DNA of 64,000 nt, from positions 3,596,001 through 3,660,000 of the forward strand of contig NZ_CP070950.1 of assembly GCF_017084525.1 (NCBI RefSeq), read 5' to 3'. Shown piece after piece: positions 61,036 to 64,000 of this stretch. Position 1 is the first letter of the stretch, and every line of letters begins with the position of its first letter. Source of the stretch: Conexibacter sp. SYSU D00693 (GTDB lineage Bacteria > Actinomycetota > Thermoleophilia > Solirubrobacterales > Solirubrobacteraceae). Both the position numbers and the translations under genes were made by a program. The notes beneath the pieces are model-generated. The model searched no databases and had not been told where the DNA came from. It was given only the letters and a program-made list of their open reading frames with translations.

Positions 61036-61258
61036 CCCCGACCCCGACGAGCCCCTCGAGCCGGCCGACGAGCCGGCGCAGCTGCTGCGCCTCCCCGGCC
61101 AGGCCGAGCTCGAGCCGCGGCGGCCGGTGGCGGTCGCCGCGCTCGTAGCGCACGCTGGTCACGTCGCACTGGCGCGCGTGGCAGAGCGCGAGGACGCGGT
61201 GCAGCGCGTCCTGGCCGTCGTCGCCGTGGAGGTCGAGCTGGAGGTGGGTGGTGGTCAT
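60965..61258 (-). CDS. ACT-domain protein resembling the acetolactate synthase small subunit IlvM
   Basis: 97 residues from ATG 61258, with AGGAG 8-12 nt upstream. HLQLDLHGDDGQDALHRVLA, LCHARQCDVTSVRYERGDR and PPRLELGLAGEAQQLRRLVG follow the beta-alpha-beta-beta-alpha-beta ACT fold and the layout of E. coli IlvM (HQVNVSAR..., VLRVVRHRGFHVCSM). It would be a regulatory subunit for branched-chain amino acid synthesis, but no catalytic subunit is adjacent. The upstream leader peptide and hairpins support amino-acid control. The C-terminal ~24 codons overlap the convergent hydrolase gene. Confidence 0.7.
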   Translation of the reverse strand: MTTTHLQLDLHGDDGQDALHRVLALCHARQCDVTSVRYERGDRHRPPRLELGLAGEAQQLRRLVGRLEGLVGVGATLPARRDGGRSTRAARATPGAR

Positions 61259-61308
61259 GGCGGTGGCTCCTGGTCTGGAGTCCCGCCCGAGCCGCCACGC
61301 CGCATGCA

Positions 61309-61359
61309 CCACCGCGCCGCGTCCCGGGAGGGACGTGGTCGTGGCCCGCGGCGCGTGGT
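61309..61359 (-). promoter_or_regulatory. Attenuator-like hairpin between leader peptide and ACT gene
   Basis: On the minus transcript, 61359-61347 (ACCACGCGCCGCG) pairs with 61321-61309 (CGCGGCGCGGTGG) with one bulge, and the loop holds CGTCCC/GGGACG. Downstream, CTCC can pair with the GGAG of the ACT gene's ribosome-binding site, so alternative structures could switch expression. Confidence 0.45.
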
Positions 61360-61372
61360 CTGCGCGGCAGGC

Positions 61373-61462
61373 CTAGTGGCGAATGGCGATGGCGATCTGC
61401 GCGCAGCCCGCGACGCCGGCGAAGGGCCGGACGAGGCGGAGGGCTGCGGCGTGCGCGCGCAT
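61373..61462 (-). CDS. Candidate 29-residue leader peptide
   Basis: ATG 61462 to TAG 61373, reading MRAHAAALRLVRPFAGVAGC followed by AQIAIAIRH. It lies 10 nt after TACAGT (61478-61473) and 114 nt before the ACT gene. It is rich in Ala, Val, Leu and Ile, with three Ile among the last seven residues, one with the rare ATT codon. This is the composition expected of an ilv-type attenuation leader. Not proven to be translated. Confidence 0.45.
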   Translation of the reverse strand: MRAHAAALRLVRPFAGVAGCAQIAIAIRH

Positions 61463-61490
61463 CGGTCCCCGGACTGTACGACGTGCGGCC

Positions 61491-62597
61491 TCAGCCGTCG
61501 AGGACCAGCAGCGAGACCTCGGGCGGGGCGCCGAGGCGGAAGCGCGGCGCCTGGCCGCGCTCGACGCCGATGCCGCGGCTGACGTAGATCCGCCGGCCGC
61601 CGCCGACGTCGTGCAGCCCGCCGGCGGCGACGTCGCGGGGGACGTGGGTGGCGGTGCTGAGCGGGCCGACGAGCGGGAGCTGGAGCTGGCCGCCGTGGGT
61701 GTGGCCGGCGACGACGAGGTCGATCCGGCTGTCGCGGCGCAGCTCGAGCACCGGGTCGGGGCGGTGGGCGAGGAGGAGGCGGACGTCGTCCTCGCCGGGC
61801 AGGCGCTCGAGGCGGCGGCGCAGCGCCCGGGCGCGGGGCTCCCAGTAGGCCAGCTGGATCCCGCCGATGCGCAGGACGCGGTCGCGCACGCGGACGGTCG
61901 CGACCTCGTCGTGCAGCCAGCGCACGCCGGTGCCCTGCGTGAGCAGGCGCGACTCCTGCGGGCCGTCGGCGTCGCCCTGGGCGAAGAAGACGCCGCCGGG
62001 CGCGCGCAGGCCGCGCAGCAGCGCGCGGATCCTCGGCAGCTCCTCGCGGAAGCGGCGGGTCGAGTCCTGGTGGACGTCGCCCGGGAGCAGGACGATGTCG
62101 GGCCTGAGCGCCATCGCGCGGCGCACGGCCTCGCGCTCGTGGTCGCCGACGCGGCGGAACTGCAGGTCGCTGAGCACGATGAGGCGGACGGGGTCGTCCC
62201 CCGCGCGCGCGGGCGCGACCGGGACCTCGGTGCGCTCGACGACGATCCGGTCGGGCTCGACGTAGGCGGCGTACGCGCCCACGGGCGCGAGCAGGAGGCA
62301 CGGGACCCCGAGGACGAGCCGGCGGCGCGGGCGCGGCAGGCGGCGTCCGGCGGCGAGGAGGGCGAGGCCGAACGCGGGGACGCCGACGACGCCGTCGAGC
62401 CACAGCACGTGGATGAGGCCGAAGTGCGGCTGCAGCCCGGCGGCCCGCAGCAGCGCGAGCTTCACCGCCCACGTCGCGAAGGCCGTCGCGGCGAGCAGGC
62501 CGCGGTGCCGGGCCCGGGCCACGGCGACGCCGAGCGCCGCGAGCAGCGCCGCGTCCAGGGCGCCCGAGGCGGTGAAGAGCAGGTCCCAGCGGTCCAA
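61491..62597 (-). CDS. Divergent membrane-anchored metallophosphoesterase (YkuE-like)
   Basis: 368 residues from TTG 62597. The first ~115 residues hold three or four hydrophobic segments; the rest is a metallophosphoesterase domain. Ligand motifs are altered: SDLQFRR (D-x-Q for D-x-H), GDVHQD (one residue longer than GDxxD) and FAQGDADGP (GDAD for GNHD), while VVAGHTHGGQ is intact. Phosphoesterase activity may be changed or lost. YkuE-type proteins act on the envelope face. The start is uncertain because no SD or clear -10 precedes TTG. Confidence 0.75.
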   Translation of the reverse strand: MDRWDLLFTASGALDAALLAALGVAVARARHRGLLAATAFATWAVKLALLRAAGLQPHFGLIHVLWLDGVVGVPAFGLALLAAGRRLPRPRRRLVLGVPCLLLAPVGAYAAYVEPDRIVVERTEVPVAPARAGDDPVRLIVLSDLQFRRVGDHEREAVRRAMALRPDIVLLPGDVHQDSTRRFREELPRIRALLRGLRAPGGVFFAQGDADGPQESRLLTQGTGVRWLHDEVATVRVRDRVLRIGGIQLAYWEPRARALRRRLERLPGEDDVRLLLAHRPDPVLELRRDSRIDLVVAGHTHGGQLQLPLVGPLSTATHVPRDVAAGGLHDVGGGRRIYVSRGIGVERGQAPRFRLGAPPEVSLLVLDG

Positions 62598-62645
62598 GGC
62601 GCGAGACCTTCACAGCTCGTCGTAAAGCCCCGATGATGTGCGCCC

Positions 62646-63038
62646 ATGAGCACCTCCACCTCCTCGCGGGTGACGGGCGTCGACTTCGTCGGGCTCCCGG
62701 TCGCCGACCTCGGCCGGGCTCGGGCGTTCTACGCCGACGTCCTCGGCCTCCAGCCCGGCAAGACCTGGGGCGAGGAGGACCCGATGGGCGCGGAGTTCGA
62801 GACGGGCACCGTGACGCTCGCGCTCATGGCGTCGGAGCGCTTGGGCATGGAGGTCCGGCCCTCCTCGGCGCCCCTCGCGCTGCAGGTCGGCGACGTGGCC
62901 GCCGCGCGGGCCGCGCTCGAGGAGCAGGGCGTCGCGTTCCTCGGGGACACCATCGACTCCGGCGTCTGCCACATGGCCCCGTTCAGCGACCCTGACGGCA
63001 ACGTCCTCATGCTCCACCACCGCTACGCGCCCCACTAG
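62646..63038 (+). CDS. VOC-superfamily (glyoxalase/bleomycin resistance-like) protein
   Basis: 130 residues. One beta-alpha-beta-beta-beta repeat pair: GVDFVGLPVADLGRARAFYA at the N-terminus and LALQVGDVAAARAALEEQGV with SDPDGNVLMLHHR at the C-terminus. Metal ligands at the usual positions are partly replaced, so it could be a dioxygenase-like, epimerase-like or binding protein. It is divergent from the metallophosphoesterase gene. No partner suggests the substrate. Confidence 0.82.
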   Translation: MSTSTSSRVTGVDFVGLPVADLGRARAFYADVLGLQPGKTWGEEDPMGAEFETGTVTLALMASERLGMEVRPSSAPLALQVGDVAAARAALEEQGVAFLGDTIDSGVCHMAPFSDPDGNVLMLHHRYAPH

Positions 63039-63068
63039 CGGACCGCGCCGTCCGGCTAGGCTCGGACC

Positions 63069-64000
63069 GTGCACCGGGTCCGGGTCCTGCCCCTCGCGCT
63101 GCTCCTCGCGGCGGCGCTGCTCGCCGCGGCTGCGCCGGCGGCCTCGGCGGCGCAGGACCGCGCGCTGCGCTCCGCGCTGTCGCGGCTGGCGGCGCGGGCC
63201 GGCGGCACGACGTCGTTCGCGGTGACCGACGTCGCCGCCAAGCGCGTCCTCGCGCGCGTGCGCGACACGCGCGTGACGCCGCTGGCCTCCACGACCAAGC
63301 TCCTGACGACGGCGGCGGCGCTGCGCACCCTGCAGCCCCTCGAGACGGGCGTCCTGCTCGCCGGGCCGGTCGCCGGCGGCGTGCTGGCGGGCGACGTCGT
63401 CCTGCGCGGCGGCGGCGACGGGCTGCTGGGCGACGCCGAGCTCGCGACCCTCGCCACCGCCGTCCAGGCCGCCGGCGTGCGCGAGGTGCAGGGCTCGGTC
63501 GTCGGCGACGGCACGCGCTTCGACGCGCTGCGCGGCGGTCCGGGCACGGCGTTCGCGTTCGACCCGGAGATCGGCGGGACGCTCGGCGCCCTGACCTACC
63601 TGCGCGGCCGCGCGACGCCGGCGGGGCCGGTGCAGCCCGACCCGGCGCAGGCCGCGGCGGCGCGCTTCGACGACGTGCTCGAGGCGCGCGGGCTCGTCGT
63701 GCGTGGGACGCCGCGAGCGGGGACGACGCCGCTGGGCGCGGTCCTGCTGGGTCGCACCCAGCGCCGGGTGGCCGACGTCGTGCGCGCGGCGAACACCGAC
63801 TCCGACGACTTCCTCGCCGAGACGCTGCTCAAGGCGGTGGGCGCCGCGCAGGCGCGCGCAGGGACGACGGCGGCGGGCGCCGCGGCGGCGACGCGGGTCG
63901 TCCGGCGGCTCGGCGCACGGCAGGTGACGCTCGCCGACGGTGCGGGGCTGGTGCCGGGCTCGCGCGGCTCCGTGCGCGACCTCGTGGCGCTCCTGGTGCG
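63069..64000 (+). CDS. dacB: PBP4-type D-alanyl-D-alanine carboxypeptidase (peptidase S13), 3' truncated by window edge
   Basis: 310 codons to the end of the window, with no stop. Signal peptide at 1-28 (RVRVLPLALLLAAALLAAAA then PAASA). Catalytic S74-T-T-K77 (LASTTKLL). The second motif is S245-D246-D247 (NTDSDDFLAE), where the family has SDN or SNN. ADGAGL, just before the edge, corresponds to DGSGL. It would trim or open peptidoglycan peptides outside the membrane. GTG 63069 is 6 nt after TAGGCT (63057-63062). Confidence 0.88.
   Translation, partial: MHRVRVLPLALLLAAALLAAAAPAASAAQDRALRSALSRLAARAGGTTSFAVTDVAAKRVLARVRDTRVTPLASTTKLLTTAAALRTLQPLETGVLLAGPVAGGVLAGDVVLRGGGDGLLGDAELATLATAVQAAGVREVQGSVVGDGTRFDALRGGPGTAFAFDPEIGGTLGALTYLRGRATPAGPVQPDPAQAAAARFDDVLEARGLVVRGTPRAGTTPLGAVLLGRTQRRVADVVRAANTDSDDFLAETLLKAVGAAQARAGTTAAGAAAATRVVRRLGARQVTLADGAGLVPGSRGSVRDLVALLV

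Overview
The window is very GC-rich DNA, with GTG and TTG starts common, genes packed end to end and 1-4 nt start/stop overlaps. The gene content (MSMEG_05xx-type nitrogen-starvation genes, SigB/F-type sigma factor with RsbW-like partner, STPK and FHA proteins, Ig-like YQWxRC surface repeats) and many leaderless promoters (TANNNT 6-9 nt before the start codon) suggest an actinobacterium, most likely of the Thermoleophilia/Solirubrobacterales type. That placement is inferred from gene content, not from a marker gene. No rRNA, tRNA, CRISPR array, IS element or prophage was seen.

Layout. 1-2967: end of recB plus recD (DNA repair). 2977-4869: ilvD. 4866-5470: a Mug-type uracil-DNA glycosylase and a tiny membrane peptide. 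5677-11095 (minus): leucine/isovalerate catabolic operon (acyl-CoA dehydrogenase, HMG-CoA lyase, biotin carboxylase, carboxyltransferase), divergent from a TetR regulator and a second acyl-CoA dehydrogenase (11180-12959), with a 37-bp imperfect palindrome between them. 13030-14953: single-domain response regulator and PAS-PAS histidine kinase. 15000-20414 (minus): a compact Nit1C/MSMEG_0565-0572-type nitrogen-starvation cluster with two fused genes, followed by a NarL-type regulator, a non-coding repeat array (21283-21981) and a PAS histidine kinase. 23138-36623: CBS-type inorganic pyrophosphatase, PilZ, Nudix, methyltransferase, MarR, an FHA / Ig-like / Ser-Thr kinase locus, a secreted PKD metalloprotease and a cation/proton antiporter.

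36705-45951 is one tightly coupled plus-strand operon for ADP-heptose supply and surface glycan assembly: carbamoyltransferase, a glycosyltransferase fused to a GmhB-like phosphatase, two GT9 heptosyltransferase-like enzymes, a GT4 enzyme, GmhA, HldE and an SDR. The fused gene carries two in-frame palindromic inserts resembling Rickettsia palindromic elements.

46068-64000 is a mosaic of short units: phosphoesterase, nucleotidyltransferase-fold protein, SRPBCC protein, sigma factor with a GHKL anti-sigma-like kinase and a degenerate GHKL relative, glycosyltransferase, small Zn-ribbon protein, isochorismatase-like hydrolase, TetR, S4 protein overlapping a coiled-coil protein, DsbA-like protein, AlgH/YqgE, secreted glycosidase-like protein, Crp-type regulator, MFS transporter, PilZ protein, alpha/beta hydrolase, an IlvM-like ACT protein behind a candidate leader-peptide attenuator, a divergent metallophosphoesterase, a VOC protein and the start of a PBP4-type peptidase.
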